Shown: positions 10,243 to 22,350 of the stretch, piece by piece
Layout: every line of letters begins with the position of its first letter
Position numbering within the stretch: the first letter of the stretch is position 1
Origin: Roseburia hominis
GTDB taxonomy: Bacteria > Bacillota > Clostridia > Lachnospirales > Lachnospiraceae
Direction: 5' to 3'
Length of the DNA stretch: 64,000 nt
Assembly: GCA_040702975.1 (NCBI GenBank)
Contig: CP159990.1
Coordinates: forward strand, 1 to 64,000
Made by a program: the position numbers and the translations under genes
The notes under the pieces: generated by a model
Databases searched by the model: none
What the model was told of the DNA's origin: nothing
The model's input: the letters and a program-made list of their open reading frames with translations, nothing else

Positions 10243-12543
10243 TTACCTCCGTGCCTTTCTCATTTCTCCATTCACACATACCGTGATCTCTTCGCCCTCA
10301 AGAACGGTAAGCTCTACGCTGCCGTCTGCGGATATCGCAACTTCCAGAGAAGTTCCTCTATGGTGAATCCTGAAGTTAAGTCCTTCCCACTCTTTTGGAA
10401 GGTTCGGATGAATATGCAGCACCTCATCTTCGATCGATACTCCGGCAAACCCAAAGATAACCGTCTGCCATACGCCGCCTGCATTTGCCGCATGGATTCC
10501 TTCTCTGGTATTTCCCTGAAGGTCAATGAGGTCAAGAAGCGCAGCGCGGCGCAGATACCGATATGCCTTGGAACTATCCCCCACTTTCAATCCCATGATC
10601 GCGTAGATACTGGGGCTAAGAGAAGATCCGTGAAGGGTCCGTTTCTCATAGAAGCTGTAATTCAGTTTCGTGGTCTCCTCGTCAAACTCCTCTCCCAGAA
10701 GGTGGAGCAGCATCACCACATCGGCCTGCTTGATAATCTGAGTCGACTGGCGCTCTACTGTTTTCAGCGCTTCCGGTTTTATCGGCCAGTCATTTTCATC
10801 ATACTTCTCAATCACCACCTCCTGGAGGTCAAAATAGCCTTCGAACTGCTCCAGAAGCGGAGTTCCCTCCTTGCGCGGAAGATAAATCTTCCCCTGCACC
10901 TGCTTCCATGCGTTAAGCTCTTCTTCCGCAATCTGAATCTTCTCAACCAGCGCCTGATACTTGTCCGGACAAGTTTCGCGCATCACCCGGGCAAGCTCCA
11001 GACAGTAACGCAGATTCCACCTGGCCAGATAATTGGTGTAAAGGTTATTGTCGACCGGCTCATGCCACTCATCCGGTCCCGTCACCTGACGAATCTCATA
11101 ACGGTCTTTCTCCTCCACATACTGTAAGCGGCTCGCCCAGAATCTCGCCGTCTCCATTAAGATCTCCGCTCCGCGCCCATACAGGAAACCCACATCTCCG
11201 GTTATCTTGACATAATTTGCAATACCGTAGGCAACCGCCGCCGTCACATGATGCTCATAAACCGCCACATAGCATCGGTAGCAGGTTCCGTCCGGCTCGA
11301 TAGTCCAGTCCGGGCACTGCTCCGTACCGTCGTCTGCGGATTCCCAGGGATACTGCGCACCACAAAAACCATTTTTTCTGGCGTTCGCCCTCGCCGCGTC
11401 CAGAAGGTGATATCGATAATTTTCCAGATTCCTTGCTTTTTCCGGGAATACATAGGCGAAAAATGGCATCATGAACAGCTCCGTATCCCAGAATGCGTGG
11501 CCGCCGTATTCCTCGCCGTGCAACAATTTTGCTCCGATATTTACCCGATCATCAAAATCACTCGCCGTACTCATCAGATGGAAAATATTAAAGCGTACCG
11601 CCTGATCCAGTTTTTCGTCTCCCTGAATCTTAATATCTGCCTGGTTCCACAGCTTCTCATAAACCTGCGTGTGCTTCTCAAATTCTTTGGTAAATCCCTC
11701 GGCGGCAAATTCCTGCACAGTCCGGGAGATAGCCTCTTTGATCTCTTCTTTGCACTTCTCCCGCTCTGTGTAAATACTTACGTATTTCACCACCTCATAG
11801 GTCTTCCCCTCTGCAGCATCAAAATCCAGGAATTCCACGGCCTGTTCTCCGAAATCATGGAACAGCACAGTCTTGGTACCCTTCACCTCCACGCGGGCTC
11901 CGCAGCCCACATGCAGGTGGTTGTCTCTTGTAGCTGCTTCCAGATAAGCGCCTTTTTCTCCCAGAGCCTCGTTCGCTGTAAGGTAAATGTGTTTTACCTT
12001 GAATCTGGGTGCGTCGCAGAAATTGATGACCGATCCGTCAATGATATTCTCTATCTCGATAATTCCACTGTAATTCAGCGGAGTCACATATAGTTTTACA
12101 GCCATGCGGTGCACGTCTGCGCGGCTTACGAAGCGGACTCCCTCTACCAAAGTCTCTCTTCCTTTTCTGTCACGCAGATGATACTGCTTTACCAGACATG
12201 CCTTCTTCATGTTAAGCGCACGCGCAAAGGAAAGGATTTCACAGTTTTCGATTCCTACCAGCTCTTTTTCCACATAAAGTTTGATTCCCAGCCAGTTCGG
12301 AAGGTTGGCAAGCTCCCGCATAAAGGTCTCTGATTTGTCAAATACGCCATTTACATAGGTGCAGGGAATGCTTCTTGTGGTTCCTTCCTCATAGCTTCCC
12401 CGGGTTCCCAGATAACCATTTGTCAGGCAGAAAAGACTCTCATACTTCAAATTCTCTTCCGGTTTGTAGCTGTCCTGCAAAATCATCCATCTGTCGTCGT
12501 CCAAAAATTGATTCAATCGTTCTGAAAATCTTTCTCTTACCAT
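10243..12543 (-). CDS. Glycoside hydrolase family 65 disaccharide phosphorylase
   Basis: This 766-aa cytosolic enzyme matches inverting GH65 phosphorylases (maltose, trehalose, kojibiose or nigerose phosphorylase), which split an alpha-glucosyl disaccharide with phosphate into beta-glucose-1-phosphate and a sugar. The N-terminal beta-sandwich (about 1-270) contains the NGYLGTRGSYEEG motif; the (alpha/alpha)6 barrel holds FWDTELFMMP and TGPDEWHEPVDNNLYTNY, where Glu492 is the likely catalytic acid by family alignment. The C-terminal domain has ANAGGVWQ and ends at about 766. The exact substrate cannot be read from the sequence. AAGGAGC precedes the ATG. PgmB downstream would use the product. 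Confidence 0.92.
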   Translation of the reverse strand: MVRERFSERLNQFLDDDRWMILQDSYKPEENLKYESLFCLTNGYLGTRGSYEEGTTRSIPCTYVNGVFDKSETFMRELANLPNWLGIKLYVEKELVGIENCEILSFARALNMKKACLVKQYHLRDRKGRETLVEGVRFVSRADVHRMAVKLYVTPLNYSGIIEIENIIDGSVINFCDAPRFKVKHIYLTANEALGEKGAYLEAATRDNHLHVGCGARVEVKGTKTVLFHDFGEQAVEFLDFDAAEGKTYEVVKYVSIYTEREKCKEEIKEAISRTVQEFAAEGFTKEFEKHTQVYEKLWNQADIKIQGDEKLDQAVRFNIFHLMSTASDFDDRVNIGAKLLHGEEYGGHAFWDTELFMMPFFAYVFPEKARNLENYRYHLLDAARANARKNGFCGAQYPWESADDGTEQCPDWTIEPDGTCYRCYVAVYEHHVTAAVAYGIANYVKITGDVGFLYGRGAEILMETARFWASRLQYVEEKDRYEIRQVTGPDEWHEPVDNNLYTNYLARWNLRYCLELARVMRETCPDKYQALVEKIQIAEEELNAWKQVQGKIYLPRKEGTPLLEQFEGYFDLQEVVIEKYDENDWPIKPEALKTVERQSTQIIKQADVVMLLHLLGEEFDEETTKLNYSFYEKRTLHGSSLSPSIYAIMGLKVGDSSKAYRYLRRAALLDLIDLQGNTREGIHAANAGGVWQTVIFGFAGVSIEDEVLHIHPNLPKEWEGLNFRIHHRGTSLEVAISADGSVELTVLEGEEITVCVNGEMRKARR

Positions 12544-12579
12544 GTTTAAAACTGCTCCTTTTCTCCTATATGTTAAAAC

Positions 12580-15684
<3,105 letters not shown>

Positions 15685-15716
15685 TTATGCACCTGCCGCG
15701 CTGCAGCAGACGCCAC

Positions 15717-16538
15717 TTATTTGATTGAGCCGCTCGTACCTTCCACAATGTACTTCTGTGCAATGATGAAGATAATGATCGGCGGAATGATCATAATGAT
15801 CGTGATGCAAAGCATCGGAATGATCTGGGTCTCGTGAACACCCTTGAAGGATGCAAGCCCGAGAGCCAATGTGTATTTGCTTCTGTCCTGCAAAAAGATG
15901 AGTGGTCCAAGATAATCGTTCCACACACTGATCATGTTCAGCACGCCTACCAGAATCAGAGACGGCTTCAGGATCGGCATGAAAATCTTCCAGTAAATCT
16001 GGAACGAATTGGCTCCGTCAATACGCGCTGCCTCCTCGAAATCCTTCGGGACTCCCATAAGGAACTGACGCATCAGGAAAATGTAGTACGCAGAACCGAA
16101 CCATGCAGGAATAATCAGCGGTTTCAGGGTGTTGATCCATCCGAACATCTTGAATTCCATGTACTGCGGGATCATGGTAACGTCCCACGGAATCATCATC
16201 GTAGACAGCAGGATCATGAACAGGATGTTTTTTCCCTTGAAATTGAACCGTGCAAATCCATAAGCTACTAAAGAACAGGAAAGAATCTGTCCTGCTGTGG
16301 TTCCCACTGTTACCAGAATAGAATTCCACAGATACGTTCCAAAGGGCTGTGCCTTCCATGCGTTCACAAAGTTCTCAAAGAGCCACTTTGCCGGGAAGAG
16401 CTTCGGCGGATAGGCGATTGCCTCTGCCTCTGTCTTAAATGCCGTAAAGAACATATATACGAATGGTGACAGGAAATAAACTGCCACAAGGCCAAGCAGG
16501 ATATAAATAATGACTTTAGAAGTCTTAGACATTTTCAT
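15717..16538 (-). CDS. Carbohydrate ABC transporter permease (MalG type)
   Basis: This 273-aa membrane protein has six hydrophobic segments and the EAA loop (MGVPKDFEEAARIDGANSFQ near residue 175-195) that contacts the ATPase, as in MalG/AraQ permeases of CUT1 sugar importers. Its start overlaps the stop of the MalF-type permease, so the two are translationally coupled. No ATPase gene is present in this operon; in Firmicutes a shared MsmX/MsiK-type ATPase encoded elsewhere commonly energises such importers. It would pass the oligosaccharide bound by the lipoprotein encoded by the first gene. Confidence 0.93.
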   Translation of the reverse strand: MKMSKTSKVIIYILLGLVAVYFLSPFVYMFFTAFKTEAEAIAYPPKLFPAKWLFENFVNAWKAQPFGTYLWNSILVTVGTTAGQILSCSLVAYGFARFNFKGKNILFMILLSTMMIPWDVTMIPQYMEFKMFGWINTLKPLIIPAWFGSAYYIFLMRQFLMGVPKDFEEAARIDGANSFQIYWKIFMPILKPSLILVGVLNMISVWNDYLGPLIFLQDRSKYTLALGLASFKGVHETQIIPMLCITIIMIIPPIIIFIIAQKYIVEGTSGSIK

Positions 16539-17464
16539 TATTTTTTACCCCCTCTCTTTTTCTTCTTTTCCGTACCGCCGGCCTCTGTCTCATAGAATAC
16601 CCATGCGGAAGAGGATTTGAATACCAATGCGGTCAGACACAGGATAATCACGAACATTACCCATGCGTTCGCACTTGCATAACCCAGTTTGTGGTGCTTA
16701 AATGCATTGTTGTAAGTGTACAGCCCGTAGAAATATGTGGACTTCAGCGGACCGCCGCCTGTCAGAAGCATTACCAGTGTTACCTGCTGGAAAGAACTGA
16801 TAATGGAAGTGATCAGGTTGAACAGGATCGTCGGTGTAATGATCGGCAGTGTAATGCTGAAAAACTGTCTTGCCGGGTTCGCACCATCAATGGCAGCGGC
16901 TTCATATACGTCAATCGGAATATTCTTGATATCCGTATAGAAGATCAACATCATACTTCCTACTCCGAAGGCGCTGGCGATGATAACGGCCAGAAGTGCC
17001 CAGGCCGGATCGACCAGCCATTTCGGTCCTTTGATACCAATCAGAGATAACAGGTAGTTCAGAACACCATAATCTCCGTTCAGTATCCATCCCCAGAGGA
17101 TGGATACCGCAACGCCCGAAATAACGGTAGGAATATAGTAAATCGTTCTGAATATCTTGACACCTTTTACCGGCTGTGTGATCAGCATCGCCAGAAACAG
17201 CGCGATGATCATGTTAAGCGGTACAAAGATTGCCGCATATTTCAAACTTATGGTAAGTGATTTTAAAAATTGCTTGTCGCTGGTAAACATTTTAACGTAG
17301 TTACCAATACCCACGAATGTCGGGTCTGCTGTCAGCGGCCAGTCAAAGAAACTCATGACCAATGAGAAAATAAGCGGGCCGATGGTAAATACAAGGAAAC
17401 CGATGATCCATGGCAAAATGAAGAGATACGGAGTCGCCTTCTTCATCAAATTATTCTGCTTCAT
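16538..17464 (-). CDS. Carbohydrate ABC transporter permease (MalF type)
   Basis: This 308-aa membrane protein has the MalF/LacF-type fold with six hydrophobic segments after a short N-terminal tail (PYLFILPWIIGFLVFTIGPL) and an EAA loop near residue 190 (IPIDVYEAAAIDGANPARQF). The C-terminal tail is Lys-rich (EKKKKRGGKK). It lies between the substrate-binding lipoprotein and the MalG-type permease genes with tight spacing, so all three form one CUT1 importer operon. Confidence 0.93.
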   Translation of the reverse strand: MKQNNLMKKATPYLFILPWIIGFLVFTIGPLIFSLVMSFFDWPLTADPTFVGIGNYVKMFTSDKQFLKSLTISLKYAAIFVPLNMIIALFLAMLITQPVKGVKIFRTIYYIPTVISGVAVSILWGWILNGDYGVLNYLLSLIGIKGPKWLVDPAWALLAVIIASAFGVGSMMLIFYTDIKNIPIDVYEAAAIDGANPARQFFSITLPIITPTILFNLITSIISSFQQVTLVMLLTGGGPLKSTYFYGLYTYNNAFKHHKLGYASANAWVMFVIILCLTALVFKSSSAWVFYETEAGGTEKKKKRGGKK

Positions 17465-17492
17465 TCCTTTATCCCTCCTATCGGGGTATGTA

Positions 17493-18728
17493 TTATTGCT
17501 CTGCTGCCTCGTCTAATACATCAGATACGTCTTCCATCGCACTCGGGTTGAATACGCGCTCGAAGGACAGAGACAGGTTCTCTGATAATTCTGACCAGCT
17601 CTCGATGATAAAGCTTGCTGGTGTGTAGTCCGCGCTCTGCTCAAGCATGGTGTAGAATGCTGTGTATTCCGGCTGCTCCATGATTCCCTCAGACTCAACA
17701 ACGCTGTGAAGTACAGGAAGCTCTCTTCCGATTCTTTCTTTGTTCATTTCTTCACTTGTCCAGAACTTGATGAACTCCCATGCAGCTTCTTTGTTCTTGG
17801 AATCCTTAGACATAGAGATTCCTGATGAGCTTAAGATGCTGACAGAATCGCCCTCGCCTGCAAATGCCGGAATATCAACAACGCCGAAGTTCACGCCGTC
17901 TTCTTTCAGAGTGTTGATCGACCAGGAGCCGTAAACGTACATAGCTGTATTTCCGGAACGGAACTCATCGGTACCGCTCTTCTCAGTCGCAACCGCATAG
18001 CCTTCTTTTTCCATATCCTGGAACATCTTGAATACTTCTTTTGCCTTGTCGGAGTTCAGGTTGCCGTCAAGGTTGCCCTCTTTATCCGTATAAGCGGTTC
18101 CGTTGCTCCACAGATACATCTCAAAATCATACGGGTCCGGTTTCATCTGGAAAGAGAAGCCCTTCTTGCCTTCACATTTTTCGGTGATGGTCTTGGAAGC
18201 TGCAATCACATCGTCCCATGTCCAGTCGTTCGTCGGCTCCTCAATGCCTGCTTCTGCGAAAATGTCTTTGTTGTAGAACAGCGCATGTGTGGTAAATCCG
18301 ATCGGAATACCATATGTTTCTCCGTCCAGAGAGTTGTAGTTCCACAGAGTGTCATAGAAATTGGATTTGTAATCAGCGCCTTCGCTTTCAATGTAGGAAT
18401 CCAGCGGTTCCAGTCCCTGATAGTACGCCGGGTAGTTCCACATATACATAACGTCCGGTGTATCGTTTGAACCCATGCCGGCACTGATCTTGGTATCGAA
18501 CTCTCCGCCGTATGCTTCCAGTGTTACTTCGATATCGTCATGCTCTGCATTGAACTTATCTACCATTTCCTGCTGAGCATCTACATCTTCAGCCTCATCC
18601 CAGGATGCAAAACGTACCTTTACTTTTCCATCGCTTGTTTTACCATCTTCTTCCTTGCCGCCACATGCGCTAAGAATCATAGTTCCTGTCATTGCGAGTG
18701 CAAGTAATACTGCCAACCGTTTTTTCAT
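17493..18728 (-). CDS. Sugar ABC transporter substrate-binding lipoprotein
   Basis: This 411-aa extracellular solute-binding protein (family 1) begins with a lipoprotein signal (hydrophobic stretch, then LSACGG with the acylated Cys at residue 22). The mature part has the two-lobed fold signs: FASWDEAEDVDAQQEMVDKF and a later TYGIPIGFTTHALFYNKDIF stretch common to maltodextrin and multiple-sugar binders. Anchored in the outer face of the membrane, it would capture oligosaccharides for the two permeases encoded next. It is the first gene after the promoter at 18868-18896 and therefore the head of the carbohydrate operon. Confidence 0.93.
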   Translation of the reverse strand: MKKRLAVLLALAMTGTMILSACGGKEEDGKTSDGKVKVRFASWDEAEDVDAQQEMVDKFNAEHDDIEVTLEAYGGEFDTKISAGMGSNDTPDVMYMWNYPAYYQGLEPLDSYIESEGADYKSNFYDTLWNYNSLDGETYGIPIGFTTHALFYNKDIFAEAGIEEPTNDWTWDDVIAASKTITEKCEGKKGFSFQMKPDPYDFEMYLWSNGTAYTDKEGNLDGNLNSDKAKEVFKMFQDMEKEGYAVATEKSGTDEFRSGNTAMYVYGSWSINTLKEDGVNFGVVDIPAFAGEGDSVSILSSSGISMSKDSKNKEAAWEFIKFWTSEEMNKERIGRELPVLHSVVESEGIMEQPEYTAFYTMLEQSADYTPASFIIESWSELSENLSLSFERVFNPSAMEDVSDVLDEAAEQ

Positions 18729-18867
18729 AACTAAAATCCTCCTCTGATTTTTTACTGGTTTTTGGGAAGTTTTTCGGAAGACTTGCCGGCATTCTTCCGT
18801 TAAACGCCCTGTGCTAAATACTACTTCTTTTTACCTTTGTTTTATTTCGTATTTAACTTATGTAATA

Positions 18868-18912
18868 ATCATACACTTTAACTAGTAAAAAGTCAACGTT
18901 TTACTAGTTAAA
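18868..18912 (-). promoter_or_regulatory. Promoter with two inverted operator-like sites for the sugar operon
   Basis: On the minus strand TTGACT (18896-18891) and TATGAT (18873-18868) are 17 bases apart. TTTAACTAGTAAAA (18877-18890) fills the spacer and its exact inverse TTTTACTAGTTAAA (18899-18912) lies just upstream of the -35 box. Both are centred on ACTAGT. A repressor bound here would block RNA polymerase; the LacI protein at 7367-8365 is the obvious candidate. Confidence 0.8.
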
Positions 18913-19068
18913 AAACTGTATTTTTCACATAATAGACATTTTCAGGACTTTGATTTTGTCTATTTTTCACAATTTTTTAAGTGTATTCTTGGTTTTTAAT
19001 TTTATGAAATCGGTTTTATGTTTGGTAAAACTTTCATTTTTTACCTCTTCTCAGGTATGCCCAGCTAT
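18913..19068. other. AT-rich intergenic region without a gene
   Basis: The roughly 155 bases upstream of the sugar promoter are very AT-rich and hold no credible open reading frame. The last part (tcaggtatgcccagc, 19051-19065) resembles the border of the intergenic repeat family. Confidence 0.5.
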
Positions 19069-19120
19069 AAAAATAACCTTGCCGGAATAACAATATTGTT
19101 CATTCCGACAAGGTTATTTT
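19069..19120 (-). terminator. Rho-independent terminator after the ABC exporter
   Basis: Arms AAAATAACCTTGcCGGAAT and ATTCCGaCAAGGTTATTTT form a long stem with one mismatch, followed on the minus strand by a T-rich tract. It would end the exporter/RiPP transcript. Confidence 0.85.
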
Positions 19121-19181
19121 GTACCTTCTCCTTCACCATTTTGAATCCTGAAAGGTATTTTCTCTACGCGTTCCGGCACAT

Positions 19182-20744
19182 TTAAAGTATCTTTCCATCC
19201 GCCATACGAATCTGACAGCTATACTTCTCCAAATGCTCCTTCGCAGTATTATGCGTAATTGCAATAATCGTTCTGTCTTCCATCTCCAAAAGCCTGTCCA
19301 TAATATACTCCGACAGTTCGGTATCAACCGCTGAAAGAGCCTCGTCCATAAGAATCACTTTTCTATTGGAGGCCAGTGCCTTCATGATGATGACAAGCTG
19401 TTTTTCCCCGCCGCTTAAAGACTTTGCATTTTCCTGTTGTAAAATATACTGCACTTTGGGGTGGCCGCCCAATATTTTCTTGCTTTCTTTCATATCATAA
19501 CATCCGAACAAGGTAATATTATCCTCGATCGATGCATCATAAACATGTTGGTTCTGTTCGATGATTTCACAGATCTGCGAAATATCCGTGTTCCTAAGTT
19601 CATGCCGGTCGAACCTGATCTTCCCACTTTCGTAGGGCAGCCGTCCCTCCAACACTTTTAGAAACGTGGATTTACCGGAACCGTTTCCCCCGGTAACCGC
19701 ATATTTTTTATTCTTTTCAAAAACAAATGAGACCTCCCCCAGATGGAACTCCCCATTTTGTGCGCTTACCTGCGATACCTCGATTCCCTTATCAAATTCC
19801 TGCGGGATTTCTTTTGTCTCAGGTTTTTTCCGGTTCATGACTTCACCCAGCCCGCTCCAGATTCCTTTGACTGCCATGATTTCCCCAATGCAATTCAGGA
19901 TATCCCTGACAGGGAAAACGAACTGGTCCACATAGCTTAGTGCTGCAGCGGCCGTGCCGATCGTGATCTCCTTCTGAACCAGGAGAACCCCCACTGCCCC
20001 AAAGGTGGCAAGTCCGATCAAAAACATGGTCGTTCCGTTTAGAATGACAGAAAATGCCCTGAATTTCCCGTAATGCTCCATACTGTCCTCAGCCTCTACC
20101 AGCTTTTCATCATAATGTTTCATGATATAAGGTTTGCTCTGCCTGTTTACATTGGTAAACGCCATCAGGATATCCTGCGCTCTCTCCAAATACTCTGCCA
20201 GTTTATCGAGGCTTCTTTTTTTTCTTGCCGATAATTCCTTTCCCGTTACTCCTGGCAGGAAACTGGCAAGACCGGAAAATATCAGAACGACAACCAATAT
20301 CCGAACGTCCAAAACTGCCAGACACACTCCGTAAGCCAGAATGTGCAGGGAGGATTCTATGATCATCAGTACATTTTCCATCGCCTTTTGCATTTCCGAA
20401 ATGTCGTTGTTTAACGTGGAGATATATGTAGCCGTCGATTCCTTCTGGAACTCGGGAAAGTCTAAATCCAGCATGCCGTCAAAAACGTCTCTTCTTATCA
20501 GAATATAAAAATTTCTGTCCGCCCGCCACGCCGCTCTTTGCGAAATATATTCGCACACTCCTCCGGCGAGGACAATCGCGAGATAAAGGGTACACAGGAA
20601 GATGAGGCCTTTTGCATTTAGGAAGTCTCCGTCCAGTAATAGTTTTATGATGAACGGAATGCCTGCATTAACGATGGAATAGCAGCCACTCATTCCGATT
20701 CTTAGGACGATGAGCGGGAGGATTTTTATGATGTATTTTTTCAT
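19182..20744 (-). CDS. ABC exporter, fused membrane and ATPase domains (RiPP locus)
   Basis: This roughly 520-aa protein is a half-size exporter: a six-helix membrane domain (about 1-300) and an ATPase domain with Walker A GGNGSGKST near 360, signature SLSGGEKQ near 455 and Walker B KVILMDEALSAVD near 475. It is shorter than usual (about 570-600 aa) because the ATPase domain is compact. There is no N-terminal C39 peptidase, so it would not trim a leader itself. It follows the radical SAM, PqqD and precursor genes on the same strand and most likely exports the mature peptide or gives self-protection; this role is inferred from context. An ATG four codons earlier (20756) is also possible. The gene ends at a strong terminator. 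Confidence 0.88.
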   Translation of the reverse strand: MKKYIIKILPLIVLRIGMSGCYSIVNAGIPFIIKLLLDGDFLNAKGLIFLCTLYLAIVLAGGVCEYISQRAAWRADRNFYILIRRDVFDGMLDLDFPEFQKESTATYISTLNNDISEMQKAMENVLMIIESSLHILAYGVCLAVLDVRILVVVLIFSGLASFLPGVTGKELSARKKRSLDKLAEYLERAQDILMAFTNVNRQSKPYIMKHYDEKLVEAEDSMEHYGKFRAFSVILNGTTMFLIGLATFGAVGVLLVQKEITIGTAAAALSYVDQFVFPVRDILNCIGEIMAVKGIWSGLGEVMNRKKPETKEIPQEFDKGIEVSQVSAQNGEFHLGEVSFVFEKNKKYAVTGGNGSGKSTFLKVLEGRLPYESGKIRFDRHELRNTDISQICEIIEQNQHVYDASIEDNITLFGCYDMKESKKILGGHPKVQYILQQENAKSLSGGEKQLVIIMKALASNRKVILMDEALSAVDTELSEYIMDRLLEMEDRTIIAITHNTAKEHLEKYSCQIRMADGKIL

Positions 20745-20794
20745 GGTCTTTCTCATTCCTTTATAAATTGTAAATTTCCTCGTTATTGTTTATT

Positions 20795-20935
20795 TATAGG
20801 CGCAAATGGACAATTTTCTACCATTCGTTATCTGACTCGCTTACATAATCTTCAAGCAATATATTACATAGAAATTGCTCCTTGGACCAGCCATTGGAAA
20901 TAACGTCTTTTAGGGTGTACGATAAAAGATAATCC
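20795..20935 (-). pseudogene. Possible gene remnant upstream of the exporter
   Basis: Reading from the inverted repeat toward the exporter, one frame is open for about 38 codons and ends TAG; it includes LKDVISNGWSKEQF and CNILLEDYVSESDNEW. It has no start codon with a ribosome binding site, so it looks like a decayed 3' end rather than a gene. The family is not recognised. Confidence 0.3.
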
Positions 20936-20980
20936 TATGTACTGGTTAAAAGTTCAAGAATTATCTTATAGCGTACACCC
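20913..20980. repeat. Long imperfect inverted repeat (hairpin)
   Basis: Arms of 21 bases (20913-20933 and 20960-20980) match at 19 positions when inverted, beginning GGGTGTACG; the loop is 26 bases. No T-tract follows on either strand, so a simple terminator is unlikely. It may stabilise or partly terminate the transcript between the precursor and exporter genes, or be a mobile-element scar. Confidence 0.7.
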
Positions 20981-21084
20981 ATAGATTACTTTGTTCCTAT
21001 CTTGAAACAATTATTGCTCAAAGAAGATACATTGCGCCTTCTTTCAAGCGCCCCTCCGACTTAATGCAGAAGAGCTAATTAATC

Positions 21085-21177
21085 TTATCTTCCATTACAA
21101 GTATGGCCATTGCAAAACCCTCCACGAGGATCAATTGCCTCACCACCCTTTATAAGCGGTTTTTTGTACTCTTTCAT
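21085..21177 (-). CDS. Candidate RiPP precursor peptide, 30 aa
   Basis: This short gene starts ATG after GGAGGAGGTGAT, one of the strongest ribosome binding sites in the window, and encodes 30 residues. The N-terminal part (MKEYKKPLIKGGEAIDPR) is Lys-rich and leader-like with a GG pair at 11-12; the end is GGFCNGHTCNGR, with Cys22 and Cys27 in a repeated CNG pattern. It lies between the radical SAM gene (upstream) and the ABC exporter (downstream) on the same strand, the normal place for a modified-peptide precursor. Small Gly/Asn/Cys cores of this kind are used by radical SAM/SPASM enzymes that form thioether links; the actual chemistry is unknown. A core beginning after Gly20 is inferred, not shown. 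Confidence 0.75.
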   Translation of the reverse strand: MKEYKKPLIKGGEAIDPRGGFCNGHTCNGR

Positions 21178-21336
21178 GATATCACCTCCTCCAAACGTAT
21201 TTTTATAGTACACAACATATGGCAAAAGTCATATATACATACTATACGTTTTTAAATGCAACATATATGTATAAAATCCACTCCGTTAATGCCAAAGTCT
21301 CCAAGTACATTTATTATCGTTAAAACATTACAAGAA

Positions 21337-22350
21337 TTATTTTAAAACTTTTCTTTCCAAATAACGTACAAGCGCAATTTCTCGGGCCACTGATGAGCAT
21401 CCATAAATATCATCATCTTCCAACAATGCCAATCCCGGGCATCGGTCGCAATGTTCCTTTACTGTACATTCTTTACACGGTTGCAAATCCGATTTGGTTA
21501 TATTTTGAATTTTAAATAATAATTCAGAATTATACCAAATATCTCTAAGTCTACTATTTTTAACATTCCCAACACACATATATAAAGAATTACACGGGAA
21601 GACATCACCTTTCGCGTCAATTGAAAAGCTATAGCGCAATGTAGGACAGGCTTCCGGTTTGCTTTCATTTCTCTTTATATTGCTTGTAACTATCTCGTCT
21701 AAATCCTTCACAATAGTTATCAAATCTTCTTTATTAATTCTTAATTTTAGCGTCTCTTTGTCACCATTACTTTTCGCAAATATGACTGGAGATGACAAAA
21801 AAGCATATCCCTTATCTTGACAAAAATCATATATATCTTTATACGCAAATGCATTATCTATCATCAAGGGTGTTTTTATTCTCACGGGTATGTCATATTT
21901 TCGTATCAGTTCTAATGCTTCCATTGTCTCATTCCATGAACCACTCTTCCCTGTTATCTCATCATGAACAGAACTGTCCATAGAATATAAGCTAACCGAG
22001 AATTCACAAATATACATATCCGCAATTTTCTTAACTAATTCTTCGGAAAGCAGTGTAATATTGCTCATTAATATCACTCTCATATGCAGCTTTCTCGCCC
22101 ATGAAATAATTTCCAGCAAATCTTTCCGTATAAATATTTCACCACCAGTAAAATAAACAGTTAATACCCCCATCTCTCTTAATTGTGTTAAGATATCAAA
22201 AACTGTTTGTTTATCCAGATAATACTGAGCAGTATCTGGTATGTAACAATGCTTGCATTTCAAATTACACTGCGTCAATAATTCTATAATGCATGTTACT
22301 GGCCTTCTCTGTTCATAAGCCTTCTCATGAAAAATGTCTAATAGCTCCAT
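21337..22350 (-). CDS. Radical SAM/SPASM peptide-modifying enzyme
   Basis: This 337-aa enzyme carries the radical SAM cluster motif CNLKCKHC (C28, C32, C35), a GGE motif in VYFTGGEIFIRKDLL, and a C-terminal SPASM region whose Cys pattern (GDVFPC, CKECTVKEHCDRC, then YGC) can hold extra iron-sulfur clusters. Enzymes of this PqqE/streptide/sactipeptide class modify ribosomal peptides through an S-adenosylmethionine-derived radical. The ATG at 22350 overlaps the PqqD stop by one base (TGATG), so the two are coupled. The tiny precursor gene lies about 160 bases downstream. Substrate and bond formed cannot be read from sequence. Confidence 0.92.
   Translation of the reverse strand: MELLDIFHEKAYEQRRPVTCIIELLTQCNLKCKHCYIPDTAQYYLDKQTVFDILTQLREMGVLTVYFTGGEIFIRKDLLEIISWARKLHMRVILMSNITLLSEELVKKIADMYICEFSVSLYSMDSSVHDEITGKSGSWNETMEALELIRKYDIPVRIKTPLMIDNAFAYKDIYDFCQDKGYAFLSSPVIFAKSNGDKETLKLRINKEDLITIVKDLDEIVTSNIKRNESKPEACPTLRYSFSIDAKGDVFPCNSLYMCVGNVKNSRLRDIWYNSELLFKIQNITKSDLQPCKECTVKEHCDRCPGLALLEDDDIYGCSSVAREIALVRYLERKVLK

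Noticed and set aside
11248..12093. Plus-strand open frame of 281 codons
   Set aside because: Antisense shadow of the GH65 phosphorylase gene.
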